A stretch of DNA of 64,000 bases, taken from positions 6,574,501-6,638,500 of the forward strand of contig OY727094.1 of NCBI GenBank assembly GCA_963402885.1, given 5' to 3'. The DNA comes from Antedon bifida (taxonomy: Eukaryota > Echinodermata > Crinoidea > Comatulida > Antedonidae). Every line of letters begins with the position of its first letter. Position 1 is the stretch's first letter. The notes below the pieces were generated by a model, which saw only the letters and a program-made list of their open reading frames with translations, searched no databases and was not told the origin of the DNA. The position numbers and the translations under genes are program-made. Below are positions 11,201-20,737 of the stretch, in pieces.

Positions 11201-13624
11201 AAATTGTGATTTGGTAAACTGGAGTCGGCAAACTGGTCAGATACCTTACTGTATAACTGACCATGGTCAAATTAATTAATTAAATTTCAGTATATCACCG
11301 GGCGGTTTAGAATTAATGTTCTTTGCCTGATTTGTTTATATATATAAAAGTATCTCTTCGGAGATCCCGCCTCGTGAATAAAAATACTGAAAGATGAGGG
11401 CGTATCAATTTGATCTCTGGTGCGCGTGCGTACAACTGAGGACTAGTGCTGTTCCGCCGTACCACGCCGAGAGTGTTAAAGAGTCGCTATCCAATCGAGT
11501 TTGAACAATACCATGAAAGCTCCAGTGGTCTAATGGTTAGGACATCTGCATATCAAGCAGGCGGTCCGAGTTCGAGTCTCGGTTGGGGCGACTTTTTCTC
11601 ATTCTCACAGATTTCCTCATCTTTATCGTTTCAAATTAATTAATTAAATTTCAGTATATCACCGGGCGGTTTAGAATTAATGTTCTTTGCCTGATTTGTT
11701 TATATATATAAAAGTATCTCTTCGGAGATCCCGCCTCGTGAATAAAAATACTGAAAGATGAGGGCGTATCAATTTGATCTCTGGTGCGCGTGCGTACAAC
11801 TGAGGACTAGTGCTGTTCCGCCGTACCACGCCGAGAGTGTTAAAGAGTCGCTATCCAATCGAGTTTGAACAATACCATGAAAGCTCCAGTGGTCTAATGG
11901 TTAGGACATCTGCATATCAAGCAGGCGGTCCGAGTTCGAGTCTCGGTTGGGGCGACTTTTTCTCATTCTCACAGATTTCCTCATCTTTATCGTTTCAAAT
12001 TAATTAATTAAATTTCAGTATATCACCGGGCGGTTTAGAATTAATGTTCTTTGCCTGATTTGTTTATATATATAAAAGTATCTCTTCGGAGATCTCGCCT
12101 CGTGAATAAAAATACTGAAAGATGAGGGCGTATCAATTTGATCTCTGGTGCGCGTGCGTACAACTGAGGACTAGTGCTGTTCCGCCGTACCACGCCGAGT
12201 GCACTGATGAAGGGCTAGTGTTGCCTGAAAGCTCTGCTAACTTTTCTGGCTGTTTTACTTTATCATTTTGATTTAGCTTTTCGCTTTTTTTTTGTATCCA
12301 TTGAGATCCAGCCACTGATACCCACATCATCATATATTTAGGTATCTACTTACAGATATATACTATTACTTATTACTATTACTTACTACTTATTTAGGTA
12401 TCTATTTAGGTATATACTTACAGAACATGCCTATTGATTTTCAGGAAAATTTATATATTGGTCTGATAAAGTCTTACGGCCAATCTGATATATTAAATAG
12501 CACGGCCTCTGTATTCTTTTAACATGGACATATGTCCTTCGACATGAACAAAATGTCAGTTGAGTGGCCGAGCGGTTGATGGAGGGGCTGTTCGTAATAT
12601 CGCTATCATATTTACACGATGTATCACCTAATTGAGTCTAGAATGAATTTATTGACACATTAGTTGTCCTACATGTGGTACCTAAACAATAATAACACAA
12701 TTATTTAATGTTGTGATCAGGTATTGATATCGAGCAGGTCACTGTCGTCGTGAACTTTGACTTGCCCATCGACCTCAATATGAAAGCTGACTGTGAAACG
12801 TACCTGCACAGAATCGGTCGTACAGGGCGGTTTGGCAAGTCTGGACTTGCCATCAACTACATTGACGGTCCAAGGAGTATGGCTAACCTAGAAATTATTG
12901 AAAAACATTTTGGTAAGAACCGTATTTATTCAAATAAATATCCGGGACGTTTATTGTTCGGGAGGGTTTTTAGCGAGACATTTATTTGAGGGAGGCATTT
13001 ATTTTTTTGGTGTAATATGGTAACATGTATAATCAAATATATTCTTCCCTAAATATGAAAAAATACAACACAATTTGTATCAAGATGTTATATATGTCAA
13101 GAAGTGATAAAATATAGTAAAAAGTCAAAATGCTTGGTCAATTGTAGATCATGGAAGTCAGTGAATTCTACTACAAATAGATATACATATATTGTGTGTA
13201 TATGCATGTGGCGGGGTGTCTATTTTAGAAAGAAAATAATAATAAAATTTTGACTAAATAAATATTTTTGAAAATATAGTTTATAAAAATTGTTTTGTAA
13301 GAGCGTGTGACGCAGTGTGTTGGACGTTCGACTACTGATTGTGAGATCGAGGTTCGAATCCAACTCTCGCTGCATTGCTTGTATCCTTAGGCAAGATACT
13401 TTACTTACGTTTGCCTCTCTCCATCCAGATGTATAAATGGGAACCCGGTTAGATCAAGACACAACTGCATTATGGGAGTATGTTTCCATACTGAACATGT
13501 TTGATCCAAAATATAAAATGACTGGGGTAATAATGTTCAGTGATTATTATTATTATTTTTCCTAGGACGGAAGATTGAAAAACTTGAAACAGATGATGCT
13601 GATGAAATAGAGAGAATTGTTTGA
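2265..13624 (+). CDS. DDX19: ATP-dependent DEAD-box RNA helicase DDX19 (Dbp5), mRNA export
   Basis: DEAD-box helicase that remodels mRNPs at the cytoplasmic face of the nuclear pore. Ten exons: 2265-2342, 2689-2758, 3288-3432, 3915-4007, 5782-5884, 6544-6836, 7418-7655, 8052-8214, 12721-12912, 13566-13624. These join in frame to 477 aa, close to the roughly 479 aa vertebrate protein. Motifs: [15 protein letters not shown] (N-terminal family signature), Q-motif [10 protein letters not shown]-loop [10 protein letters not shown] (135-144), DEAD box VLDEADVMI (D241-D244), SAT (273-275), [10 protein letters not shown], and HRIGRTGR (424-431). The gene ends DADEIERIV. Introns are loaded with repeats: intron 4 has a 20 bp minisatellite, intron 6 a 40 bp minisatellite and a MITE, and intron 8 (4.5 kb) a Helitron-like insertion and tandem tRNA-like genes. 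A GTAAGT donor at 13641 and a CTCAG acceptor at 14235 suggest an extra intron in the 3' UTR. Confidence 0.95.
3450..3725 (-). mobile_element. LINE (non-LTR retrotransposon) C-terminal fragment
   Basis: Antisense reading in DDX19 intron 3. The translation has [20 protein letters not shown] followed by [12 protein letters not shown] and [13 protein letters not shown], the signature of the C-terminal end of many LINE reverse-transcriptase ORFs. Only about 90 residues remain and there is no RT core, so it is a 5'-truncated dead copy. Confidence 0.8.
4285..5700. repeat. 20 bp minisatellite in DDX19 intron 4 (about 70 units)
   Basis: Head-to-tail units of TTCAAAATGTTCAGAGTGTG with base changes mostly at unit positions 4-5 (AA, CA or CC). 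Because 20 is not a multiple of 3 and the unit has no stop on the plus strand, all three forward frames stay open for long stretches. The resulting 20-residue periodic Cys/Phe/Gln peptides are artefacts of the repeat. The array starts about 280 bp after exon 4 and ends about 80 bp before exon 5. A run of G (about 4050-4063) lies upstream. Confidence 0.95.
6190..6475 (+). repeat. Possible degenerate tRNA-derived SINE fragment
   Basis: In DDX19 intron 5, TTGGTTCAAGTCCTGTCAG near 6226 resembles a pol III B box followed by unique-looking DNA. No clear A box is seen, so this is a weak call. Confidence 0.3.
6925..7205. repeat. 40 bp minisatellite in DDX19 intron 6
   Basis: About seven head-to-tail units of a 40-mer made of ACACACTAGCACAGGGTGCA followed by ATATGGTACTAGCCCGGTAA. 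The middle copies are nearly identical and the outer ones diverged, with AATAACCAATCACAAC insertions in the first and last units. It lies just upstream of MITE family A copy 1. Confidence 0.93.
7217..7382. mobile_element. MITE family A, copy 1
   Basis: Inverted-repeat element with ends near-identical to AAGCTCTGTCTACACTATCA and its complement. The interior is semi-palindromic (CATATATGGACATGATGATG, CCATATTTGGGCACATCA). Located in DDX19 intron 6. Confidence 0.88.
9047..11238. mobile_element. Large inverted-repeat element split by a Helitron-like insertion
   Basis: The left arm (9047-9165, resuming at 10759-10790) and the right arm (about 11090-11238) are reverse complements. Shared blocks include TTGCCGACTCCAGTTTACCA, TGTATCACATAGCCTAGT, GACAATAATAAAACTATG and ACAATCAATGGTTTC. 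The interior (10790-11090) is rich in AGGCTTAGC-like DNA. No coding potential was found. The left arm is interrupted by the element at 9166-10758; the right arm keeps the uninterrupted sequence. Confidence 0.75.
9166..10758 (-). mobile_element. Helitron-like non-autonomous element, inverted copy (H1)
   Basis: Read on the minus strand, it starts with a hairpin (AGTTATCCGC ... GCGGATAACT, 10758-10734). It ends with a 9 bp-stem hairpin (AACTCGTCA-AAG-TGACGAGTT), then TCATGT and CTAG at 9169-9166. A hairpin a few bases before a CTRR terminus with no target duplication is the Helitron 3' hallmark. About 1.6 kb long, with no ORF for Rep/helicase. It is homologous throughout to the copies at 56840-61459. 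The interior is CpG-containing, with repeated TGACGTCA palindromes and CATATGGCCA blocks. Confidence 0.7.
11519..11590 (+). tRNA. tRNA-like gene, anticodon ATC (Asp codon GAT), copy 1
   Basis: A 72-nt perfect cloverleaf: acceptor GCTCCAG/TTGGGGC with two G-T pairs; D stem GTCT/GGAC with loop AATGGTTA; anticodon stem TCTGC/GCAGG with loop ATATCAA (T33 present, anticodon ATC); variable CGGT; T arm CCGAG-TTCGAGT-CTCGG; discriminator G. The A box TGGTCTAATGG and B box GTTCGAGTC are good, and a TTTTT pol III terminator follows 2 nt later. Animal tRNA-Asp normally uses GTC and has a different body, and the D arm looks tRNA-Glu-like. It may therefore be a diverged gene or a SINE head rather than a working tRNA-Asp. 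Confidence 0.6.
11883..11954 (+). tRNA. tRNA-like gene, anticodon ATC, copy 2
   Basis: Identical to the copy 364 bp upstream, including box A, box B and the TTTTT terminator. It is the second unit of the tandem repeat and lies on the same strand as DDX19, within its intron 8. Confidence 0.6.
12199..12335. repeat. Dispersed repeat D, copy 1
   Basis: Runs from TGAAGGGCTAGTGTTGCCTG to CCAGCCACTGATACCCAC. Related copies occur at 61540-61670 (+) and 50915-51240 (-). It resembles the 3' tail of a retroelement, but the class cannot be told from this sequence. Confidence 0.6.
12557..12600 (+). repeat. tRNA-Leu/Ser-like 5' half
   Basis: GTCAGTTGAGTGGCCGAGCG followed by GTTGATGG matches the 5' half (A box) of class II tRNAs. 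No B box follows, so it is a tRNA fragment or SINE head rather than a gene. Confidence 0.4.
13301..13556 (+). repeat. tRNA-derived SINE, DDX19 intron 9
   Basis: The head has an A-box-like TGACGCAGTGTG and a perfect B box GGTTCGAATCC. The body has the widespread CTTAGGCAAGATACTTTACT and GCCTCTCTCCATCCAG blocks, and the tail is an ATT-rich run. It ends 10 bp before the terminal DDX19 exon. Confidence 0.8.
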
Positions 13625-13689
13625 AATTTAAACGGGACTCTGGTAAGTTTTATTTTCTACATACACATCTAACTGCAAGTAACTTGCCA

Positions 13690-13862
13690 ATTACTGGATG
13701 GATAAACTATGGTATATCATGTTTGAAACTAAGTCTTATTTGAGGCTTAGGGAGTGGAGTAGAAGTAAGTGCAACCTTGGCACTATTTCAGGATTGAACC
13801 CTGGACCTTGACATTTGAAGGAAGCTGCTACTCCACTACACCAACAAGCTGCAGCTCCACTT
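13690..13862 (-). repeat. tRNA-derived SINE (second family)
   Basis: On the minus strand, TTGGTGTAGTGGAGTAGC (A box) and CAGGGTTCAATCCTG (B box) are followed by CCCTAAGCCTCAAATAAGAC and the tail TATCCATCCAGTAATTGGC. The same family recurs at 38268-38465. It lies in the presumed 3' UTR intron of DDX19. Confidence 0.75.
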
Positions 13863-13876
13863 TTACCTATAGTAAC

Positions 13877-14175
13877 TTAAAGATGTATTGTCCCCCAAAC
13901 ACATGAAAAATGAAGATTAATAAAATAAGAATTTAAATAGGCCATTTTGCAGTTTTAATAAAATTAACATTCACTTTAAAAAAAAATAATATTATTTCAC
14001 TTATAAAAAGACAAAAGAAACGGTTAATTTTAACCAAAAACCATTGTCTGACAAACAATTAGGAATTTTTTTGCTTTAAATTACATTTTTTCAGGTAAAT
14101 TATTGTTTTTTTTCCAAGTGAATAACTATTACGTGTCCGCCTAAACATTTTTTTAGGGGGACAATATATCTTTAA
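13877..14175. mobile_element. MITE family C, copy 1
   Basis: Ends AGATGTATTGTCCCCC and GGGGGACAATATATCT are flanked by TTAA on both sides. The interior is A/T rich. Copies also lie at 36656-37007 and 48319-48647. Confidence 0.85.
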
Positions 14176-14235
14176 ATAATTTTAAAGTAAGTTTTTAACA
14201 ACAAAAAAACTTTTTAAAAATGTTTTTTCCCTCAG

Positions 14236-14379
14236 CAGAAGACTGAAAACAGAAGATGCCAAGAGATAGAGAAAATGTTCTGAAATTAAAAATGTTAATA
14301 TACTCCACACATTACCACCACAAAATAATAATTTTCTAATTTTTAAATAATTCCAAGTTAGGGTTTCCTAATGAATAAA
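14236..14379 (+). other. Probable DDX19 3' UTR exon and polyadenylation signal
   Basis: Begins after TTTTTTCCCTCAG at 14235, pairing with the GTAAGT donor at 13641, 17 nt after the stop codon. AATAAA lies at 14374-14379. The first 50 bases resemble the terminal coding exon (AGAAGACTGAAAACAGAAGA compared with GGAAGATTGAAAAACTTGAA), ending TTCTGAAAT against TTTGAAAT. They look like a decayed duplicate of it. Confidence 0.5.
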
Positions 14380-14971
14380 GTAATAATGTTATGTTTTCCA
14401 AATTCCATGTGTTGATATTGTGTTCAAAGACTACAGGGTTTAGGAAAATCCCTTAAAAATAATAATGAAACTGAAATGAAAAACAAAATATTAGAAGCAA
14501 GCAAAAATATGTTTATATAAAGGTTTAATGTCCTGGTGCTGTGCCCGCTTCGGACGGCATGAAATAATAAAGTATATTAGCGCGAATGAGGGAACATTTG
14601 TTTGTGTCATGTAAAAGCTGTAATAGCTACTTTTTCAAGTTTATCTCAAAGGACTAGATCAAAGGACTAGATGAAATTGTCATGGATGTTGCCCAAGCCA
14701 GAGACCACCCAAAATTTGATAAAATCTAGGTTAGCTTTTCTTGGTGTAATAAAGGCAACCTAGTTTACCTTATTTTTTTATCGTGTATTTTGATTTAGAA
14801 AATAACATTCATCAAACAATTACTTATAAATGTATTTGTTTTTAGGTGAAATTGCATGCATGTTTGGCCCAGTAGTTGATCAAACTTATGTCAATAAAAA
14901 AACAACCAAAAAGTATATGACCGACTGCCTCCCATTGATTCTGTGCTTGGGTAACATAACACAATTTATTT

Positions 14972-15124
14972 TTAAGCTCTGTCTACACTATCAACCTTTA
15001 TGACAAAAAAAAAATGTGATATGCCCATATATAGACAATCCCATATATGGACAAGATGATGTCATATCACTATCATATTTGGGCACATCACATTTTTTTT
15101 GTAAAACTTGTAGACAGAGCTTAA
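14972..15124. mobile_element. MITE family A, copy 2
   Basis: Left end TTAAGCTCTGTCTACACTATC, right end TAGACAGAGCTTAA; both ends carry TTAA. The interior has the family CATATATGGACAAGATGATG block. Confidence 0.88.
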
Positions 15125-15929
15125 GACCTGAAGTTTAGAAGTCCATTACAATATGTGGTCCCACTTGTAGTCTTTATATGGAGAGATTATTTGTAAACTG
15201 CTTTAAGCGAATTAGGCAAATTAGGCATGATGCTTTGCATCTAAAATTTTCGATACTCTGTACATATTGAGCCCAAGAGAGTTCTGAGATGATGTCATCA
15301 GTTTTGTGATGATGTCATTAGTTTTTTGGTGATGTCATTGTTCAAAGACAAGAAAGCTAGGCTGAAAATCATGTGTTGAGAACATACAAAATAAAATGCA
15401 AAATTGTAAAAACAACAAATCGTTTGTAAAGATTTTAAGAATTTGGATATAAAATCTTTAAATAGTAAATAAAATAAAGAATTCCACGCATAAAAATGAT
15501 ATATTAGTGAAAATTCAGGAAGTTAGGTATATTATTAACAGATTTATTTATTAAAAATATTAGAGAGACGTAGATATTGAACAATTGGAATCACCATTAT
15601 GATATAATACAGTATTCTGTAAACTGAATTGCATGTATTTGTACAATTTATCTATAAAAGCAATTAAGATGTTGTGTCTGAGAAAATATTAAAATCTTGC
15701 TATTGTATTAGCAGCAGCAAAACTAGAGAAATGCAAGATTTTGGCTTCAAATTGCAGACATGTGATTGGCTGATGTTATTACCGAGTGCCAGCAAGTTTT
15801 ACCAAACAGTTTTAATTTGATGAGTAAAAAAAGAAATATATGTTATTGTTACAGTTCATTAATAAAATGATTGTTTTTAAGATATTGGTTTAACATTTGT
15901 TTTATTTTAATGTCTTTATTATTTGCATA

Positions 15930-16495
15930 TGTTGTATCCAATTTGCATAAACATTCAATTTGCATAAGTACCAAATTTGTATTATCCAATTTGCACAAGT
16001 ATTCAAGTTGTATAAACATTCAATTTGCATAAGTACCAAATTTGTATAATTATCCAATTTGCACAAGAATTCAAGTTGCATAAAGTATCAAATTTGCATA
16101 AGCATCACCTTTGCATTATCATCCAATTTACATAAGTATCAAATTTGCATAATCATCCAATTTGCATAAACAGTCAATTTTCAAGTGTCAAATTTGCATA
16201 ATTATCTAATTGCATAAGTATTCAATTTGCATAAAAATTCAATTTGCATAAGTATCAAATTTGCATAATCATCCAATTTGCATAAACAGTCAATTTTCAT
16301 AAGTGTCAAATTTGCATAATTATCTAATTGCATAAGTATCCAATTTGCATAAGTATCAAATTTGCATAATCATCCAATTTGCATAAACAGTCAATTTTCA
16401 TAAGTGTCAAATTTGCATAATTATCTAATTGCATAAGTATCCAATTTACATAAGCATCACATTTGTATAATCACCCAATTTGCATAAGCTTAGAC
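15930..16495. repeat. AT-rich tandem array (AATTTGCATAAGTATC)
   Basis: Degenerate 16-19 bp units such as CCAATTTGCATAA, GTATCAAATTTGCATAA and TCATCC, with higher-order repeats of about 110 bp (the TAAACAGTCAATTTTCA marker recurs three times). Non-coding. Confidence 0.9.
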
Positions 16496-17008
16496 AATTA
16501 TTCTTTTTCATCTATATTGAATACTTTCGAAAATTCTCTTTTTTACAAATTATTTATTATAAACACTTAGTCAAATACTGTAATAAAAAAAACAACTTTT
16601 TTTGTTTACAAATTTTCTTTATTCTATTTACTATAACTTTAAAAACATTTATCTAATAAATTTAGTCAATAGATTATGTAAAAAGTATCAATATACATAA
16701 TAAACTACTTATTTAAAATTCTTGACCCAAAGAGTTCAAACAATCTATGACTACACTTTTTGTTCTATGAATTGCGGATTATTGAAATAATGTATAACAA
16801 ATGAAGTCAGAAGTTTGAGGGAAACCACACACTTAAGTACCTTATACCATGTCATTAACCACAAAACAACTCCGACATATCTAATAATAGTTTTTATAGT
16901 TACAAAATTTATCTTCAAATTTAGAAAAACTACCACTATTTAGGCTACTGATTGTTGAACAACTTTTATCAGACAGACAGGCCTACAACAAAAACAAATG
17001 ACAAATTA

Positions 17009-17453
17009 CCGTAAATCTTCTAATTGTAACCCTGGGTTATTATTCTTTGATTGTTTTTTAGGGTGGGTTACTATTAGAGTAGTGGGTTACAATTACTAAT
17101 CTTAAATTAGGCACCTGAAAATAGTAACCCACCTCCAACATTTCCGGTCAGCAAATCATAGCAAAATAATAAAACAGTACGAATAAACAAATTTGGTTGA
17201 ACTCTAACTTTATGTTATAAACTCAAAAACACTCAATCCTGCCCCACTCCCGAAATCAACATGCATTATCTCCTTATTTTCAAATACGGCTGCATCATAA
17301 ACGACCAGTCTTCATAATGTCATTTTGCCAATAATTTTTGTGACTCTAATATTAACCCCCATGGGTTACTATTAGAGTAGTGGGTGATTATTATAGATTG
17401 ACTTATAAGGTGGGTTACTATTGGAGTGTGGGTTGCTATTAGAAGATTTACAG
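17009..17453. mobile_element. Inverted-repeat element (MITE E)
   Basis: Ends CCGTAAATCTTCTAATTGTA and the complement of GCTATTAGAAGATTTACAG pair over about 25 bp. Internal copies of GGGTTACTATTAGAGTAGTG occur near both ends. No ORF of note. Confidence 0.7.
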
Positions 17454-17596
17454 TAAACTTTTATGTCAAGGACACAAGTTACTTGCTCGCTTGATGATGT
17501 TGGGTCGTTGAAAGCTTTCAGCTTATTCACCCATACAAATTTGTTTCCATTAAAAATTATGTTGCTTGTTGAGCAGAGCATCAATAAAATGTACTC

Positions 17597-17709
17597 TTAA
17601 GCTCTGTCACACTTCTAGTTTAACAAAAGTTTGATGTGCCCAAATATGGTAGTGATATGGCCAAACATTTTTTTGTCACATAAGGTTTGAAAGTGTAGAC
17701 AGAGCTTTA
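17597..17709. mobile_element. MITE family A, copy 3 (internally deleted)
   Basis: TTAAGCTCTGTCACACTTCTAG to TGTAGACAGAGCTTTA, only about 113 bp compared with about 150 for full copies. Confidence 0.8.
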
Positions 17710-18683
17710 GGGCTGTTGAACATGGCCCCTTTAAGAGTGTTGTGTTTAAATATTAGCAATACTAAACTATACTACAACAAAACAATATAATACTTGATTA
17801 ATACTAAAATAGTAATATGGTAACTTTTGTAAAAGACTGGTGTACAAATTAAAGGTGTACACACTACAACGCACATTTTTATTTGCAATCACAGTAAAAT
17901 TTCTTAATTGTTTATTGCATAATAAATAATACAATGTAATAATAAATAATATTTAAAATACCATAAAAGGGCATTTAATGTGATTGTATTTGGTAAAATA
18001 ACAAATCAATTATTTTTAGCAAAATTATTCAATTTTTAGCCCGGTACAAATTTTAATTATTGTCAAAGGTTAATGTTGAGATTCATAGCAACTATCAAAT
18101 CTAATATAAAATGTGTCTACACTTTTAACAAATTAAATTTAGTATTTTTTATATTACACATGTGAAGTCATGGTCTATATATTAATACTGTGTCATGTAA
18201 TGATACTGTACATTGTTATAAAATTAATAATTAAAACATATATTATTACAAGGATAAAAAAAAGAATTAAGGTGGAATCTCAAAAGTTGAGGTGGTACTC
18301 CAAATATATAGATCTTCAACAGGAGAAAAACATTTGTTTAAACCTTAAACAAAATTCCTTTATTTATTTAGTTGAGCTGAGAAAGAAAAAGATAGAAAGA
18401 AATAAAAAATCTTCAACCCCCTTCAAATTTATAACCTACCAAGTTGTGACCTAATTGAGAAAGTACAGTACCTAAATAAAATACACATTAAAACAGCCAA
18501 AGCACAACATTTAAGGGAGAGAGGGTGCTAAATAAACAATCTTATGCATCGAAGGTCAACAATTTGGCAGTTATAACCTAATTTTTATATAAAACAACAT
18601 TTTTTATTGTCATGATTCCTATTAAACCTATTTTTGAACGTAAAAAAATGCAAATTATAAATAATCAAATATAATTATAAATA

Positions 18684-20737
18684 TTAATGAATTACAAAAA
18701 CACAAAGTAGAAATGAAACGAAAACAAACAGAAATGATGATAAAGATTGACCTCCTGTGTCAAACACATTTGGGTCAAAGTTGAAACAGTTCTGTGTGCC
18801 CTCTATCATGTGGAAGCTCTGGGCTTTACAGAATTCGCTGGCCGTTTCAAACCCCTCCAGCAGAGGTTCATTGTTGTACGTAGCGGTATTGCATACTTTA
18901 AACGTTTCCTCACAGAAATCAGAACAAATGATCACTCTATTTCTATATAAGGAAAAAAACAATTGTTATCAGCACTATAGCCTAATGGTTAGTCTAGGTT
19001 CTACACCGAAATTAGTAAAAAGATATTTTGGCACATATGGCGTTTCATATGTATCATACTTGCGCTCACTATTTCAGACAAAAATCGAAACGCTGCTGGT
19101 GAACTAACATAAACAAGCACGAATGTGCGATACTCGGGGTACAGCAAAAGAAGCTGTAATTACATCATAAGACGGGATGTGACGTCACATACACATCAAT
19201 AACCTCGGTATCAAATACGGCTATACGGTACCATCTTCGAGACGTCATATGGTTGCATCCGGTTTGAAATTTAAAAATCCGGCTCTATAGCTTTGAGGAC
19301 ATGTCCCTGTAGTATATTCATGCCAAATCCCAGCTCAATACTACAACGAATAATGAGGAGTAGTACTTTATAAATCGCACTTTTTACTCAATAGTGTCGG
19401 ATGGAGGAGAAGATGAGAGAGTCCTAGACTCGGGTACCCCGAGTAAAAAGACGATAACTATAGACTTGGGGCAAGTCTACATAATGGGCACCAGTTGTTT
19501 ATGTCATGAATACTAATACGAGCTAATGTTGGATCGAGTTGACTTGGGACAGAGTTGATGGTGTGGGACGGAGTTAAGTTGATTTGGGAGCGAGTTGACT
19601 TGAGAACGAGTTGACTTAGAGCGAGTTAGTGTTATACTGAGTTGACTTTGGACCGAGTTGATGATGTGGGTATGGAGTTAAGTTGACTTGGGAGCGAGTT
19701 GACAGGGACTGAGTTGACTGGGAAGGGAGTTAGTGTTAGACTGAGTTGACTTTGGACTGAGTTGATGATGTGGGACAGAGTTAAGTTGATTTGGGAGTGA
19801 GTTGACTTGGGAGAGAGTTGTGTCAAACCGGGTTGATGTGGGACAGAGTTGACAGGGACCGAGTTGACTGAGAAGGGAGTTAGTGTTGGACTGAGTTGAC
19901 TTTGGATTGAGTTCATTTAGGACCGAGTTGACTTGAACCGAGTTGTTTATGACCGAGCTGACCCTACAATACTTACTCATCATACCAATCCATTTGATCC
20001 GGACTGCAGAAGTAACACATCATGTAATTTAGTCTGTTCTTGCACTCTTGCGATGCTTTGTTGATTTTGTACATACCACCCAAGACCGATGTCACCTCTG
20101 TACGACGACAACACGCTGAGTCACTGAACCATGAACAGTTCGATAAACTTGATTGTGGAGCTGCATAGCGTTGTTCACCTGAAAAATAATGTACGTTTTG
20201 TTTAACTTTATGTATCATGTTATTTTACTATTGGTATTCTATTATTATACAGTATTGTTAAAAATGTGTATTTAAAATGATATAGGACAGTATATTAACA
20301 TAGTTGAGGTGGACACATACTGTACAGTATTATGAAAACATTTATTATATTTTCAACAATAACTATAAATTATATCTCCTAGATCTGCAAAATGTAGATT
20401 TTTTAATTATAAATTATTATAAATACGTAGGCCTATTATATAGTACTATTTAAAAGATCAATTGAAGAAAAACTATACAGTAGGCGAGCGCTAGGCCAGG
20501 CCACAAATGAAATACACGAGAGGCTACACTGTACTGCTATGCAAGACAAGAAGGAGTTTATTAATAATAAATAAGAATAGGAATTTCCATACACACTCAA
20601 TCACACTGATTCTGCCTAGCATTTATAACACGATAAAATCAAGTATAATTACCATAATATGAACAGACTTTAGTACTGCAAACAGCAACAATACACGCAC
20701 AAAAAACTGATTGTATTGCTAAAACTTGTAATTTCAT
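18684..20737 (-). CDS. Folate/riboflavin-receptor-like cysteine-rich protein, probably GPI-anchored
   Basis: Three minus-strand exons: 20737-20653, 20178-19977 and 18942-18684, phases consistent, 181 aa. Exon 1 encodes a hydrophobic signal peptide (MKLQVLAIQSVFCACIVAVC). The mature part has a dense Cys pattern: NCSWFSDSACCRR, CKNRLNYMMCYFCSPDQ, VIICSDFCEETFKVC, ASEFCKAQSF and TQNCFNFD. The order CC / C..C..CSP / C..FC...F..C fits the folate receptor-like (Fol_rec / HHIP N-terminal) fold. The C-terminus is GGQS followed by SLSSFLFVFVSFLLCVFVIH, a hydrophobic tail ending at the stop, typical of GPI attachment. The protein is shorter than vertebrate folate receptors (about 250 aa), and ligand residues cannot be assigned. 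It is head to head with LRRC34. Intron 2 contains a GAGTTGACTTGGGA minisatellite. Confidence 0.6.
19520..19965. repeat. Minisatellite in intron 2 of the folate-receptor-like gene
   Basis: Degenerate 11-22 bp units around GAGTTGACTTGGGA and CCGAGTTGATG. Open frames over it (19632-19983, -) are Asn/Ser/Pro-rich repeat translations, not genes. Confidence 0.85.

Larger units (their letters stand above)
11283..12199 (+). repeat. 364 bp tandem repeat carrying tRNA-like genes (2.5 units)
   Basis: Units begin at 11283, 11647 and 12011 (AATTTCAGTATATCACCGGG), exactly 364 bases apart. Units 1 and 2 look identical. The third stops at about 12199, before its tRNA-like segment, and joins an unrelated dispersed repeat. 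Each unit has a TATATATATAAAAG box about 165 bp before the tRNA-like gene. Apparent 65-codon ORFs over each unit are not considered real. Confidence 0.9.
14400..18683. other. Intergenic region between DDX19 and the folate-receptor-like gene
   Basis: Holds MITE A copies at 14972-15124 and 17597-17709, a tandem array at 15930-16495 and an inverted-repeat element at 17009-17453. No convincing gene was found in the rest. The longest open frame (18170-18454, +) is Lys/Ile-rich, AT-driven and without recognisable motifs. Confidence 0.6.

Noticed and set aside
11446..12007. Two identical 65-codon open frames
   Set aside because: They run through the tRNA-like genes of the 364 bp repeat; no protein motif or conservation argument.
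18170..18454. 94-codon open frame
   Set aside because: Lys/Ile-rich, driven by AT content, with no motif, splice context or partner exon.
19632..19983. Ser/Pro/Asn-rich open frames
   Set aside because: Translations of the GAGTTGACTTGGGA minisatellite within an intron.
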